DNA of 44,390 bases from a bacterium (GCA_006226965.1 SBGQ01000145.1:1-44390), one strand, 5' to 3'; shown: positions 8,869-17,597, numbered from the stretch's first letter. Translations and numbers: made by a program. The notes: generated by a model from the letters alone, not told the origin.

Positions 8869-9510
8869 TTACTCGTTTATGTTTAACAGATTGTTTAAAA
8901 AAACTTCCATCAGTTGAGTAACCGAATGGTTGTATTCAGCTAAAATTTTTTGCTTTTTAGGGCTGGGAGATAGAATCAGCGTCAATATTCCGGTTATCTG
9001 ATTTATGATGATGATGGTCAATATTTTAGGCGGAACATCCGATTTCATGCTGCCGTCAACTAATCCGATTTGTACAGAGCGTAATATCAACATCATGAGT
9101 TCAGTTTGTAAATCGTAGCATTCTTGTTCTTCGATTCCATGAGTTAAATCAGCTTTTACGTTGTGTTCGTATAGCATCATTGCTTGGGTAAATGCTTTAT
9201 TTTTTTCAATCAAATCAAAAAGCGATGAAAGCATTTCTTTAATCATCGTTGCTCCGTTGTAATCTTTCTGTAGAATAGATTGGAGCGTTTCGTTTAATAG
9301 GATGAGCGCTTTTTTCTTAATGGCATAATGAATATTCGATTTATCAGCGAAATAGAGATACAATGTTCCTTTGCTTAACTCAGCTTGTTGAGCAATGTCA
9401 TCCATCGTAGTGTTTTCAAATCCTTTTTGCTGAATCAGAGTTATTGCAGCTTGTAGAATCAGGTCTTTTCTACGTTTTTTTTCGTCTTCTTTTCGTTCTT
9501 TTATTGCCAT
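8869..9510 (-). CDS. TetR/AcrR-family repressor of the efflux operon
   Basis: A 213-residue regulator with an N-terminal TetR DNA-binding domain: ILQAAITLIQQKGFENTTMD, the recognition helix around AELSKGTLYLYFADK, then the helical ligand-binding domain. It is the first gene of the operon, with no gap before the tolC-like gene, so it probably represses its own operon and releases it when it binds a pump substrate. A 28-base palindrome at 9557-9584, 47 bases before the start codon, is the natural operator. The family and context are clear; the inducer is unknown. Confidence 0.92.
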   Translation of the reverse strand: MAIKERKEDEKKRRKDLILQAAITLIQQKGFENTTMDDIAQQAELSKGTLYLYFADKSNIHYAIKKKALILLNETLQSILQKDYNGATMIKEMLSSLFDLIEKNKAFTQAMMLYEHNVKADLTHGIEEQECYDLQTELMMLILRSVQIGLVDGSMKSDVPPKILTIIIINQITGILTLILSPSPKKQKILAEYNHSVTQLMEVFLNNLLNINE

Positions 9511-9556
9511 AAATAAACGGGATTCATTATTTGACTCGTTCCTTTTAAATATATAT

Positions 9557-9584
9557 AATTTGTTTAGTCAATACCAAACAAATT
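9557..9584 (-). promoter_or_regulatory. Operator-like palindrome and promoter of the tetR efflux operon
   Basis: Perfect 9-bp arms AATTTGTTT (9557-9565) and AAACAAATT (9576-9584) around a 10-base spacer. Read on the minus strand, TTTG in the right arm sits 21 bases before TATATTTA, close to the Bacteroidota -33/-7 pattern (TTTG...TAnnTTTG). A repressor bound here would cover the promoter. That TetR binds it is inferred from position. Confidence 0.6.
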
Positions 9585-9654
9585 GATTAAAATCTAATAA
9601 TCACGTAATAAGCGAAATTAAGACTGATATTGAGGTGGGTTGATAAGTTTAGAA

Positions 9655-9681
9655 TAGTAATTTTACTTGTAGGAATTACTA
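9655..9681. repeat. Second inverted repeat in the tetR upstream gap
   Basis: Perfect 8-bp arms TAGTAATT (9655-9662) and AATTACTA (9674-9681) around 11 bases. It is unrelated in sequence to the palindrome at 9557-9584. It could be a regulator site; no U-tract follows, so it is not a terminator. Confidence 0.4.
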
Positions 9682-9718
9682 AGATGGAATGGATTTGAGG
9701 TGTTTCTAGTACTAAAGT

Positions 9719-9751
9719 GAATAAAAAATGACTAAGAGTCATTTTTTATTC
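9719..9751 (-). terminator. Symmetric hairpin terminator after the gbsR-like gene
   Basis: Perfect 15-bp inverted repeat (GAATAAAAAATGACT at 9719-9733, loop AAG, AGTCATTTTTTATTC at 9737-9751), with T-runs on both strands. It sits 20 bases past the stop of the GbsR/MarR gene and insulates it from the efflux operon. Confidence 0.8.
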
Positions 9752-9771
9752 GTGTACTTGTCAAGGGCTAT

Positions 9772-10233
9772 TTAATCTAAAAACTCAGCTTTGTACTTCT
9801 GAATAGTAGTGTCGATTTCTTTAGTGATAAAGCTTAATAAAGAATTTGTTTTTGAAAGGCGTCCGGAATTTTCTTCTGAAAGTAAACTCAAGCCAGCAGA
9901 AGTAATACATTGCAAATCTTGATTTAGACGTAAATGCGACTCTAAGATACTCGTTACAGAAGCGTCTTTTAGCTTAAAGTGAATTTGTCTGTCACCTTTA
10001 ATTCTCACTTTTTCAATTATTCCTCTATCTAACAGAGTACGAGTTACAATACTTACGGAAGCTTTACTAATATCCAGATTTTCAATTAAATCACTAAACG
10101 ATTGATGCTCGGGTTCACAAACTAACAACCAACCAATGATTTGTCCATAAATTCTGGCATAACCCATCTCTTCGTATTTAAGGCTGAAATCATCAACAAA
10201 TTCTTGTTTTGTCTTGTATTGTCGGTTGTTCAT
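9772..10233 (-). CDS. GbsR/MarR-family transcriptional regulator
   Basis: A 153-residue winged-helix regulator. GYARIYGQIIGWLLVCEPEH is the typical GbsR/MarR opening helix pair, followed by the helix-turn-helix (FSDLIENLDISKASVSIVTR) and a wing (IIEKVRIKGDRQIHFKL). The C-terminal helices would form the dimer. It lies 37 bases after the LolD-like gene, in the same direction, so it may be the last gene of the ymdB-lolD unit. Its targets cannot be read from the sequence; relatives often regulate osmoprotectant or export genes. Confidence 0.85.
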   Translation of the reverse strand: MNNRQYKTKQEFVDDFSLKYEEMGYARIYGQIIGWLLVCEPEHQSFSDLIENLDISKASVSIVTRTLLDRGIIEKVRIKGDRQIHFKLKDASVTSILESHLRLNQDLQCITSAGLSLLSEENSGRLSKTNSLLSFITKEIDTTIQKYKAEFLD

Positions 10234-10270
10234 TTATTTCCTGTTCTACTAATTAACGCTATTTAAGAAT

Positions 10271-10936
10271 TTAACTAAGATTTCCATCTATTAATTCCAT
10301 TACACGATTGGTTTTGGCGGCAATTTGTGAATCGTGCGTTACTAAAACCAACGTGATTCCGGTTTTTGCCTGAACATCAAAAAATAAATCTAGAATGATT
10401 TCAGCGTTCTTTTGGTCCAAATTTCCGGTTGGTTCATCAGCTAATAAAACGGACGGTTTGTTGATAAGTGCTCTGGCAATCGCAACTCGTTGTTGTTCAC
10501 CGCCGGAAAGTTCAGCAGGACGGTGCGTTGTTCTGTGAGACAAGCCCACCATATTCAAATATTCAGCAGCTAATTCAGTTGCTTTTTTTTGACTCATTCC
10601 CATAATCATAGCCGGCATGGCTGCATTTTCTAAAGCCGTAAACTCCGGTAATAAATGATGAAATTGAAATACAAATCCTACTTTTTTGTTTCGAAAAGTT
10701 GCAAGTGCGTCGCCTTTTAAGCCCGAAAGTTCTTGCCCGTCGATGTGAATTTTTCCGGAGTCGGGAAGGTCTAATCCGCCTAGTAAGTGTAATAAGGTAC
10801 TTTTGCCTGTACCTGATGCACCGATAATAGAAACCATTTCACCGTTGGCAATTGAAAACGATGCTCCGTTTAGAATAACGAGTCGGTCTCCGTTTTTATC
10901 AAGAAAAGATTTATGTAAATCAGTTACCTGAATCAT
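10271..10936 (-). CDS. lolD: LolD-like ABC transporter ATPase
   Basis: ATPase of the LolCDE/MacB class, which in relatives releases lipoproteins from the inner membrane. All nucleotide-binding motifs are intact: Walker [10 protein letters not shown] (39-47), Q-loop Gln91 in [13 protein letters not shown], signature LSGGEQQR (143-150), Walker B with catalytic Glu in [12 protein letters not shown], and the switch His in LVTHD. At 221 residues it has no membrane domain. Its permease genes are not adjacent, so they must lie elsewhere, as is common in this phylum. The start overlaps the ymdB stop (ATGA). LolD is the best name, but FtsE- or MacB-type partners are possible. Confidence 0.85.
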   Translation of the reverse strand: MIQVTDLHKSFLDKNGDRLVILNGASFSIANGEMVSIIGASGTGKSTLLHLLGGLDLPDSGKIHIDGQELSGLKGDALATFRNKKVGFVFQFHHLLPEFTALENAAMPAMIMGMSQKKATELAAEYLNMVGLSHRTTHRPAELSGGEQQRVAIARALINKPSVLLADEPTGNLDQKNAEIILDLFFDVQAKTGITLVLVTHDSQIAAKTNRVMELIDGNLS

Positions 10937-11739
10937 GCTTTAGTTCCGTTCGGAAAACTAGGGAATAGGAGTTGTTCCATGTGTGTACACTTGCCGGTAT
11001 TTTCATCAACCTGAGCAATAATTCCACAAATTCTATTGTCACCGTCAGCGCCCGTATATTTCTCAGGAAGTGCCATTAAAAAACGTTTCATAGCAGCTTT
11101 TTTATCCATTCCAATAACGGAATCAAATGAGCCGGTCATACCGACATCCGTTATATATCCTGTTCCTTTTGGTAAAATACGGGCATCACCCGTAGGAATA
11201 TGAGTATGAGTGCCAACCATTACAGAAACTCGTCCGTCAACATGCCAAGCCATTGCCATTTTTTCCGCAGTTGCTTCAGCATGGAAATCCAAAAAGATTA
11301 AATTAGTTTCTTGTTTGATTTCTTCGATGAGTTTATCCGCAGCTCTGAAAGGATCGTCAATTGGAAGCATAAACGTACGACCTTGCAGGTTCATAACTCC
11401 AATTTTCAAAGAAGTATTAGGTATTGCAAAAACGCCATAACCATAACCGTGAGCGCCTTCAGGGTAATTATAAGGCCTTAGTAAACTACGGTCTGTTTTC
11501 ATGTATGGGAATACTTTCCACTTTGCAAAACTATGATTTCCACCTGTAATTACATGAACACCTAAACGGTAGAATTTCTTTACTATCTGTTCATTAATGC
11601 CCATGCCTTCGTGGGAATTTTCACCGTTTACAATTACAAAATCAGGTTTATGCTTTTGAATTAAGGAAGGGAATATGGTGTCCATCAAAGCCAGACCCGG
11701 CTCTCCGACTACATCACCAATAAATAAAATTTTAATCAA
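10933..11739 (-). CDS. ymdB: YmdB-family metallophosphoesterase
   Basis: Calcineurin-like phosphoesterase of the YmdB family (268 residues, usual length). Bacillus YmdB cleaves 2',3'-cyclic nucleotides and affects biofilm and motility decisions. Metal-binding motifs are in place: Asp9 in FIGDVVGEPG, VNGEN (37-41), GGNH (66-69), the DFHAEAT segment and VGTHTHIPTGD. The start is TTG: an in-frame stop lies four codons upstream, with no ATG between, and MIKILFIGDVVG matches the family's N-terminus. A seven-codon ATG frame (11732-11752, minus) overlaps this start. The stop overlaps lolD. Confidence 0.9.
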   Translation of the reverse strand: MIKILFIGDVVGEPGLALMDTIFPSLIQKHKPDFVIVNGENSHEGMGINEQIVKKFYRLGVHVITGGNHSFAKWKVFPYMKTDRSLLRPYNYPEGAHGYGYGVFAIPNTSLKIGVMNLQGRTFMLPIDDPFRAADKLIEEIKQETNLIFLDFHAEATAEKMAMAWHVDGRVSVMVGTHTHIPTGDARILPKGTGYITDVGMTGSFDSVIGMDKKAAMKRFLMALPEKYTGADGDNRICGIIAQVDENTGKCTHMEQLLFPSFPNGTKA

Positions 11740-11893
11740 AATAAGGCCTCATTATTTGTTACCGGCACAAAATACAATTCTTGCAAATAAAGCACAGCAA
11801 AAGTTTAAGGGTTTATCTTTAAAGGCTTGAGTTGAAGAGTATTATGTTATACTTTCTTCCAATTCACATTGGGTTAATTAGCGGTTAAAAAGA

Positions 11894-12817
11894 ATGAAGG
11901 CGATTTTTATAATCAATCCGAAGTCATCGGGTGGGAAAACAGGTAAATCCATCCAACGGCTCAAACAAATTATTAATAAATCTTTTACCAGTTTCAGTAT
12001 TGCAGAAACAACGGAACAGGGTCATGCAACAGAATTGACTAAAGAAGCGATTCGAGAAGGGTATGAGCATATATTTTCTGTGGGTGGCGACGGAACCTTA
12101 AATGAAGTTGTTAACGGTTATTTAGAAAATGATAAGCCAATCAATCCAAATGTAATTTTATCCATTTTACCTTCCGGTACGGGCGGTGATTTTCGCAAAA
12201 ATTTTGGTTTAACGAGCGATTTAGAAAAATCTTTAGTCCAAATTCAGAATGGGAATATATATCAGGTTGATGCCGGCCGATGTGAACTCAGAGATGCATA
12301 TGGTTTTAAAATTGTTCGCTATTTCAATAATGTTGGGAGTTTGGGTTTAAGTGATTATGTGGCAGAAAAAGTGAATAACTCCAAGTGGCGTAAAAAATTA
12401 GGCGGAACAGCAGCTTTTTTGATTTCCGGAGTACAAGGTATTCTTGCACATAAACCTGAAACAGTTAGAATTACATCGGATGGGATGGATATGGGAGAAT
12501 ACCCTTTAAATCTATTGGCCGTTGCAAACGGAAAATACTTTGCCGGAGGGATGAAAGTAGCGCCACATGCACAAATTTCGGATGGAGAGTTTGATGTGAT
12601 TTTGTTATCAGATTTATCTGTTGTTGAAATGTTAATGAATAATAGCAAGGTTTATTACGGCGGACATGTGAAACATCCTAAAGTAAAACAGTTCAGAACA
12701 AAATCGATAACCATTGAAACAGCACATCATATGCGAATAGAACTGGACGGAGAAACACCAGGGATTTTACCCGCAACGTTAACTTGTTTACCCGGAGTTC
12801 TGCGCTTTAAAGCCTAA
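11894..12817 (+). CDS. Diacylglycerol/sphingosine-type lipid kinase (DagK/YegS family)
   Basis: A 307-residue lipid kinase of the DAGK catalytic family. It has the N-terminal IINPKSSGGK loop, the nucleotide-binding GGDGTLNEVVNG and the SGTGGDFRKNF motif. The C-terminal half has the beta-rich YegS-like domain (LAVANGKYFAGGMKVAP, DGEFDVILL, ELDGETPG). It probably phosphorylates diacylglycerol or a related lipid, recycling lipid headgroup products; the exact substrate is unclear. It is transcribed divergently from ymdB and convergently with tadA, 25 bases away. Confidence 0.88.
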   Translation: MKAIFIINPKSSGGKTGKSIQRLKQIINKSFTSFSIAETTEQGHATELTKEAIREGYEHIFSVGGDGTLNEVVNGYLENDKPINPNVILSILPSGTGGDFRKNFGLTSDLEKSLVQIQNGNIYQVDAGRCELRDAYGFKIVRYFNNVGSLGLSDYVAEKVNNSKWRKKLGGTAAFLISGVQGILAHKPETVRITSDGMDMGEYPLNLLAVANGKYFAGGMKVAPHAQISDGEFDVILLSDLSVVEMLMNNSKVYYGGHVKHPKVKQFRTKSITIETAHHMRIELDGETPGILPATLTCLPGVLRFKA

Positions 12818-12842
12818 GAAAGGGGTAGTTTTTTTAATTTGC

Positions 12843-13295
12843 TTACTTTCGTAAATCAGCGAAAAATTGCTTTAAAAGGGATTCGCATTCTGTTTCTAAT
12901 ATTCCCTGAATGACCTCAATTTTGTGGTTATTTGCCGCTTCTTGTACCAAATGGTATTTGGAGCCGCAAGCTCCGACTTTGGCATCCATTGCTCCAAAAA
13001 CAATACGATCAATTTTTGACCAAATAAGGGCACCGCTGCACATAATACACGGTTCAAGAGTTACATATAAGGTACATCCGCTCAGGTATTTTTCATTTAG
13101 AATCGTTTCAGCGGATTTAATCGCAAGTAACTCGGCATGAGCGCTTGAATCCTTATTGGTTTCAACGAGATTGTGCGCTTTAGATAGTATCTCATCATTC
13201 ATTACGATAATAGCACCAACCGGAATTTCTCCTAAATCAAAAGCTTTTTGAGCTTCTTCCAATGCCAATTTCATATAAAATTGATGTGATTTCAT
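12843..13295 (-). CDS. tadA: tRNA adenosine(34) deaminase / nucleoside deaminase
   Basis: Zinc-dependent deaminase that turns A34 into inosine in tRNA-Arg(ACG). The zinc ligands and catalytic Glu are visible: HAE (His53, Glu55) and PCIMC (Cys83, Cys86). At 150 residues it is the normal TadA size. GEIPVGAIIV near the N-terminus and the FFADLR end also match TadA. Guanine deaminases share the fold, so a minor doubt remains. It is a single gene, convergent with the lipid kinase and divergent from apt. Confidence 0.9.
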   Translation of the reverse strand: MKSHQFYMKLALEEAQKAFDLGEIPVGAIIVMNDEILSKAHNLVETNKDSSAHAELLAIKSAETILNEKYLSGCTLYVTLEPCIMCSGALIWSKIDRIVFGAMDAKVGACGSKYHLVQEAANNHKIEVIQGILETECESLLKQFFADLRK

Positions 13296-13341
13296 GCTGA
13301 TATTTTAAGTATTTTGGAGCGAACTAAGATACAATATACCT

Positions 13342-13884
13342 ATGCAAAATCACCAAAAAGCCATTATTGATTATTTAAACTCACTTATCAGAACTGTTCC
13401 TGATTTTCCAAAGCCGGGCATTCAATTTAAAGACATTACTCCATTACTAAAGAACCCGGAAGCCTTACGTTTAACTACGGAATTATTGGTTAGTCCGTTT
13501 AGAGATATTCAGGTTGATGCCGTTGTTGGTTTGGAATCTCGTGGATTCTTATTTGGTACTAATATGGCGGCTGAATTACATGCAGGCTTTGTTCCGGTTA
13601 GAAAGCCAAATAAATTACCATCAGATAAAATTTTTGCTGAATACGAATTAGAATACGGCAAAGATAAAGTAGAAATGCACTCTGATGCGATTAAACCGGG
13701 TGAAAGAGTGGTTATTCATGATGATTTGATTGCTACAGGTGGAACTGCCGCAGCAGCTACTGAACTCGTTGAAAAGTTAGGCGGCGTGGTTGTAGGTTAT
13801 TCATTTATTATAGAACTGAGTTTCTTAGAAGGGCAGCAAAAGCTTGCTCAAAATGCTCCGGTTCATAGCTTAATCGTTTTATAA
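13342..13884 (+). CDS. apt: Adenine phosphoribosyltransferase
   Basis: Purine salvage enzyme making AMP from adenine and PRPP in the cytoplasm. The 180-residue length is typical. It shows PDFPKPGIQFKDITPLL near the N-terminus, GLESRGFLFG, the flexible-loop region VRKPNKLP, and the PRPP-binding VVIHDDLIATGGTAAAA (123-139). It is a single gene, divergent from tadA, with a strong terminator directly after the stop. Confidence 0.95.
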   Translation: MQNHQKAIIDYLNSLIRTVPDFPKPGIQFKDITPLLKNPEALRLTTELLVSPFRDIQVDAVVGLESRGFLFGTNMAAELHAGFVPVRKPNKLPSDKIFAEYELEYGKDKVEMHSDAIKPGERVVIHDDLIATGGTAAAATELVEKLGGVVVGYSFIIELSFLEGQQKLAQNAPVHSLIVL

Positions 13885-13919
13885 ACAAAAAAGGCAGTGT
13901 TTCACTGCCTTTTTTGTTT
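13885..13919 (+). terminator. Bidirectional terminator between apt and the lpoB-like gene
   Basis: Near-perfect palindrome with its first bases in the apt stop: AAACAAAAAAGGCAGTG (13883-13899), loop TTT, CACTGCCTTTTTTGTTT (13903-13919). T-runs occur on both strands, so it can also end transcription of the convergent lipoprotein operon. Confidence 0.9.
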
Positions 13920-13977
13920 GGTAACTTAGTCTATTCTTTTAGGATGATTCTTATAAGTATAGAATTCGTTGAAAATT

Positions 13978-14583
13978 TTAATTAAAACGTTTTCTGTCAA
14001 CAAGTTTTTTAATCTTTTTATTCCCGATCCAAACTTTTTGGTTGGTTTCAACATTGATAAGTTCAAGGTTCACACTGTAGAAAACGGCGATTTTACTACC
14101 GCCCATATTTTGATCCATTATTGAACTGATATTACCAATCATCATAAAATCGGCGCCTAATTCCTGAGCCAAATTTTTCATGGTTTCATAGGAAGCAAAT
14201 TGTTGTTGCTCTTGACGTTCTTGGCGAACTTGCTGACGTTCATCAGGGCGAGCAACAAAGTTTACCTGACCTGAGTTAATCAACTCGCGCTCAATATCTT
14301 TTGTGAATACATCAGAGTCGATATGTTCCATGCTTTCATTACGAACTTTGCCGACAATTAATACAGGATCTCTGTCTTCAGAGTCTTTGAATTTGGTCAT
14401 CCAAGAAGATGACATCATATCATTCATCATTTCTTTTGCAACCATATCAGCATCGGTATCATTCCATCTGCCGGATAAATCTGTTTTGGTATCAAGTGAT
14501 ACTCTTGATACAGTAGAAGATGGAGTTGCACATGATTGAATAAGAAATAGGATAAAAACGCCTAAAAATGTCAGATTTTTCAT
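13978..14583 (-). CDS. LpoB-like lipoprotein (penicillin-binding protein activator family)
   Basis: A 201-residue lipoprotein with a clear signal and lipobox (FLIQSCATPSS, Cys18). The mature part has the LpoB family features: DLSGRWNDTDADMVAKEMM near the start, PVLIVGKVRNESMEHIDSD, FTKDIERELINSGQVNFV and ELGADFMMIGNISS. In enterobacteria LpoB reaches from the outer membrane to activate the peptidoglycan synthase PBP1B; that role is assumed, not shown, in this phylum. A short Glu/Gln/Arg-rich stretch (RPDERQQVRQERQEQQQ) sits mid-protein. It is the last gene of a three-gene lipoprotein operon, 4 bases after the LPP20-like gene. Confidence 0.82.
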   Translation of the reverse strand: MKNLTFLGVFILFLIQSCATPSSTVSRVSLDTKTDLSGRWNDTDADMVAKEMMNDMMSSSWMTKFKDSEDRDPVLIVGKVRNESMEHIDSDVFTKDIERELINSGQVNFVARPDERQQVRQERQEQQQFASYETMKNLAQELGADFMMIGNISSIMDQNMGGSKIAVFYSVNLELINVETNQKVWIGNKKIKKLVDRKRFN

Positions 14584-14587
14584 GGTA

Positions 14588-15613
14588 TTAATAACTTAAA
14601 AATTGATTACTGATTTTTTTTCCGAAGCTTTTCTTGATTTGTTTTTTGGCATTAAACTCAGATCGTATAAACGCTTCTTTTTGTGTTTTAGCGCCGTCGC
14701 GGTTTTCAGCTTGCCAATTTAAAAACGAACGATTTTCGTGTAAATCCATCACTTGTATATCTAATGTCCATTTTACAAATTCAGCGTCGTCACGGCCTAA
14801 ATCGATAGCTTCTTGCACGAATGTAACCTGAGCTTCTAAGGTCGCATCTTGTTTATCGTTTGCAACTTCAAATCCTTCTTTTTGGAAACTTTCAACGATT
14901 GTTGAATATAATTCCGAACTGAGGTTATTTCCGCTTATAAAAACTTTTGTTGAGCGCTTTTGTTGTTCAACTTCTTCTTTAACACGTTTATAGGACTCTA
15001 ATTCAAGATTGTTTGACGGTCTTTCGAGTATAATTTCGCGTTGTGCAGCTAATTTATTATTCATCTTGGCTAAAATAAAAGCTTCCTGATAGCGGGATAA
15101 TTTTCTTACAGGATTCATCTCTTCAGAAGCTTTTGATTCCAAATCAACGATTTGAGATTCGTTTTTCTCTATTTCAGCTTGATATAATTGTGCCGTTGGT
15201 TTTCTTTCAATTCCTGCTAAAATAGTAACCTGACCATCTTTTGCAGTATAACTTTCAAGAATTTTAGCATTTTTGATTTCCTGTTTTGTGCCAATACGAA
15301 TCGTGTTAATCAATTGTGAAGCTTCATCAACTGCGGCGAGTTTGCCATTTTTTGAGACTTCTCTGATTTCTTCCATCAAGCTCTGGTCAGCATTAATATC
15401 TTGTTGAAAAATGCGTGATAAGTTCATCATGGCATTGTTTTGAGCTGCTTGAGCATCAGAGCCTGAGCCAATTGCAAGTAAGTATTGAGACTTATCATAG
15501 GCTTTATATGGATTCTCAATCCACTTGGGTTCTTTACCTTTTTTTTGCGCAATTGTAGGCGATGCACAACCAAAAGAAAATAAAACGAATGCGATAAATA
15601 GAATTCTTGGCAT
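14588..15613 (-). CDS. LPP20-family lipoprotein
   Basis: A 341-residue lipoprotein: signal MPRILFIAFVLFSFGCAS with lipobox Cys17. The first mature domain (PKWIENPYKAYDKSQYLLAIGSG, then AQNNAMMNLSRIFQQ) is the LPP20 pattern. A second domain after about residue 225 (STKVFISGNNLSSELYSTIV) resembles the curli-related/LpoB-like fold. The function of the family is unproven. The start is the ATG at 15613, two bases after the stop of the upstream gene; a TTG at 15625 would add four residues ahead of a normal signal peptide and is rejected. It is the middle gene of the operon. Confidence 0.82.
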   Translation of the reverse strand: MPRILFIAFVLFSFGCASPTIAQKKGKEPKWIENPYKAYDKSQYLLAIGSGSDAQAAQNNAMMNLSRIFQQDINADQSLMEEIREVSKNGKLAAVDEASQLINTIRIGTKQEIKNAKILESYTAKDGQVTILAGIERKPTAQLYQAEIEKNESQIVDLESKASEEMNPVRKLSRYQEAFILAKMNNKLAAQREIILERPSNNLELESYKRVKEEVEQQKRSTKVFISGNNLSSELYSTIVESFQKEGFEVANDKQDATLEAQVTFVQEAIDLGRDDAEFVKWTLDIQVMDLHENRSFLNWQAENRDGAKTQKEAFIRSEFNAKKQIKKSFGKKISNQFLSY

Positions 15614-15615
15614 AA

Positions 15616-16929
15616 TTAATTCCAATAAATGGTTTCTATGATATGTAATGGGTTTTGTGCTTGAATGGTAATCGGGTGTTCTTCAGTGAAAAGAACATTT
15701 CCTTGTTGACTCAAATATTCAACCGTAATAGTTTGTTCGCCTTCCGGTAATTGCATAACAAATCCGTATGCTTCACCCGGCATAGACTGCCAGCCTCGTA
15801 AATCAGCTTTTTCTGAAATTTCCAAACCAACCTTTGTTATTACATTAAAGATTCCGCTTAATGTCTCATTTTTTTCATCTTTTGCTTTTTTTTCAGCTGC
15901 TTTTCCGGCAATTATTTTAGCAGCAACACGAACATAGGTTCTGGCATAAATAATCGGTTCTTTAATTTTGTACATCTCTTTTGCTACATGATCCATTTGT
16001 TCAATAAGCATTAAGTTGCTGCTAACACCTTTTGAACTTCTGGCACGCACTTGATAGACATTAGACGGGTACATTCTTAAAACCGGTAAAGAGAGTTTTA
16101 TATACGTATCAATTTCTTTGAGGTAAATTCGATTATCCTTTTGCTGTTTTTCCGGAGATTTACCTGCAAATGCCATTACTAATGTGTTGTAGGTGTCAGG
16201 GTAGATGAGCTTGTCCAGAGAATCTTGTTTACCGAGTGGTTTAGATGAAATTAATTGCTGTTGTGCAAATGTTGATTTCATGCGCTCAAACTCAATTCTG
16301 GCATCATCAAATTTGTAAGTTTTAGAAAACAAAACACTAGATAGAAAATGAGAAAGGGAAGAGCTTTGAATTTCAGCCTTACCTGATTTGAAATTAATAC
16401 CTTTTGTTGTATTAGCTTTTTCTAAAGCACTTGTTAGTCCGTTGTGTCTCACATTCAGATTCTCAATCTTGTAACTCATTCTTCGTGCTTCAACTAAAGC
16501 TCCGTCAATATCACCCATGTGGATAAAATTAAGCGCTTTGAATGCATTTATATATACATCCTCATAATCCTCACCGTCATAAACAAGCATATTATCATTC
16601 ACAACAAAAGATTTGATACCTCTAGCTATCGACTTAGTGTAATTACTTTCGATATTTCTTTCAGCTAGGTCAAAATCATTAAAACTTTTTTTGTATTCAC
16701 CTGCAAAATGATAGGCAGTTCCTTTTTCCAGATATAAGAGAAGCTGGTCTTTAGGCTGATAGACATTGGTTTTTTCAAGGTTCTCTACCAAACTGACCGT
16801 ATTTGTGTAGTTACCTCCAGCAAATGAATTCCTAAGATTTACTTGTGCCTGATCCAAGTTATAATGAGCGGCACATGACATCCCAAAAATCAAACCTCCT
16901 ACAGTGATATATTTTATCTTGATTTTCAT
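15616..16929 (-). CDS. COG3014-like tetratricopeptide-type lipoprotein
   Basis: A 437-residue lipoprotein with the signal and lipobox LIFGMSCAAHYN (Cys19). It is helical through most of its length, with TPR-like pairs (YLEKGTAYHFAGEYKKSFND, and EDYEDVYINAFKALNFIHMGD followed by ALVEARR). It ends in a small beta domain (GEAYGFVMQLPEGEQTITVE). This matches the uncharacterised COG3014 family, which in other bacteria precedes LPP20-like and LpoB-like genes as it does here. It is the first gene of the operon and is divergent from the unknown gene at 17055, with 125 bases between. Confidence 0.8.
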   Translation of the reverse strand: MKIKIKYITVGGLIFGMSCAAHYNLDQAQVNLRNSFAGGNYTNTVSLVENLEKTNVYQPKDQLLLYLEKGTAYHFAGEYKKSFNDFDLAERNIESNYTKSIARGIKSFVVNDNMLVYDGEDYEDVYINAFKALNFIHMGDIDGALVEARRMSYKIENLNVRHNGLTSALEKANTTKGINFKSGKAEIQSSSLSHFLSSVLFSKTYKFDDARIEFERMKSTFAQQQLISSKPLGKQDSLDKLIYPDTYNTLVMAFAGKSPEKQQKDNRIYLKEIDTYIKLSLPVLRMYPSNVYQVRARSSKGVSSNLMLIEQMDHVAKEMYKIKEPIIYARTYVRVAAKIIAGKAAEKKAKDEKNETLSGIFNVITKVGLEISEKADLRGWQSMPGEAYGFVMQLPEGEQTITVEYLSQQGNVLFTEEHPITIQAQNPLHIIETIYWN

Positions 16930-17054
16930 AGGTTTTGATTAGATAAAACTCCGGAATAATGTATGATTATTTAATTAAAATGTGAATTTCAACCCGTTTT
17001 TTTTCACTTTTAATAAGCTTTTTTACTATGGTTGATATGCAGTAACTTATTGGC

Positions 17055-17597
17055 ATGCATCTACGCGAGAAATTCATATTAGTTAGTCTTTTTTTACTGT
17101 GCAATTGCACCATAATGTCTGCCCAAAGTTTGGATGACTGGTTTATTTCAAAATCTCAATCGCTGTTATCAACTTGGCTGAATGACTCAAATATTGATAA
17201 TAGAAACGTATTTATAACAAGTTCTTATTCAGATTTTACTTTTTTTCTTGAACAGAGTTTAGCAGAAAAAGGGTATCAAGTTAAAGCAGTAGCAGACTCA
17301 AACAGTACTACTGTAAATGTGGAATTTAAAGGTGAGTTTCAGGTTAACGGAAAGCAAGTTTTCGCTGACGGTGTAATATTATTTAAGCAATATGTAAACA
17401 ATAATTTAGAGCAGTCTAAACGATTTGTGATTAAAGAACACATACAAAGTGTAAGTACAGAACCTTACACAAGCTCATATTGGAAAGTTATTGAAGCCGA
17501 AAAGTCTGCTTCCGGAGTAAAAAAGTGGCTTGAACCCGGTTTGATTCTATCGGCAATGGCTGTAACAATTTATTTACTATTCGCCGTTAGATCGTAA
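17055..17597 (+). CDS. Unknown exported protein with C-terminal membrane anchor
   Basis: I do not recognise this 180-residue protein. It has an N-terminal signal sequence (LVSLFLLCNCTIMSAQS); Cys14 and Cys16 make a lipoprotein conceivable, but the lipobox is poor. A mixed alpha/beta middle follows (NVFITSSYSDFTFFLEQSL, VNVEFKGEFQVNGKQVFADG). The protein ends in a hydrophobic segment (LILSAMAVTIYLLFAV) that could anchor it in the membrane. The middle, FITSSYSDFTFFLEQSLAEKG, loosely recalls the strand-helix start of LpoB-type domains, such as FISGNNLSSELYSTIVE in the LPP20 gene nearby. Its stop overlaps the next ATG (TAATG), so it is translationally coupled to the Ig-like lipoprotein. Confidence 0.7.
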   Translation: MHLREKFILVSLFLLCNCTIMSAQSLDDWFISKSQSLLSTWLNDSNIDNRNVFITSSYSDFTFFLEQSLAEKGYQVKAVADSNSTTVNVEFKGEFQVNGKQVFADGVILFKQYVNNNLEQSKRFVIKEHIQSVSTEPYTSSYWKVIEAEKSASGVKKWLEPGLILSAMAVTIYLLFAVRS

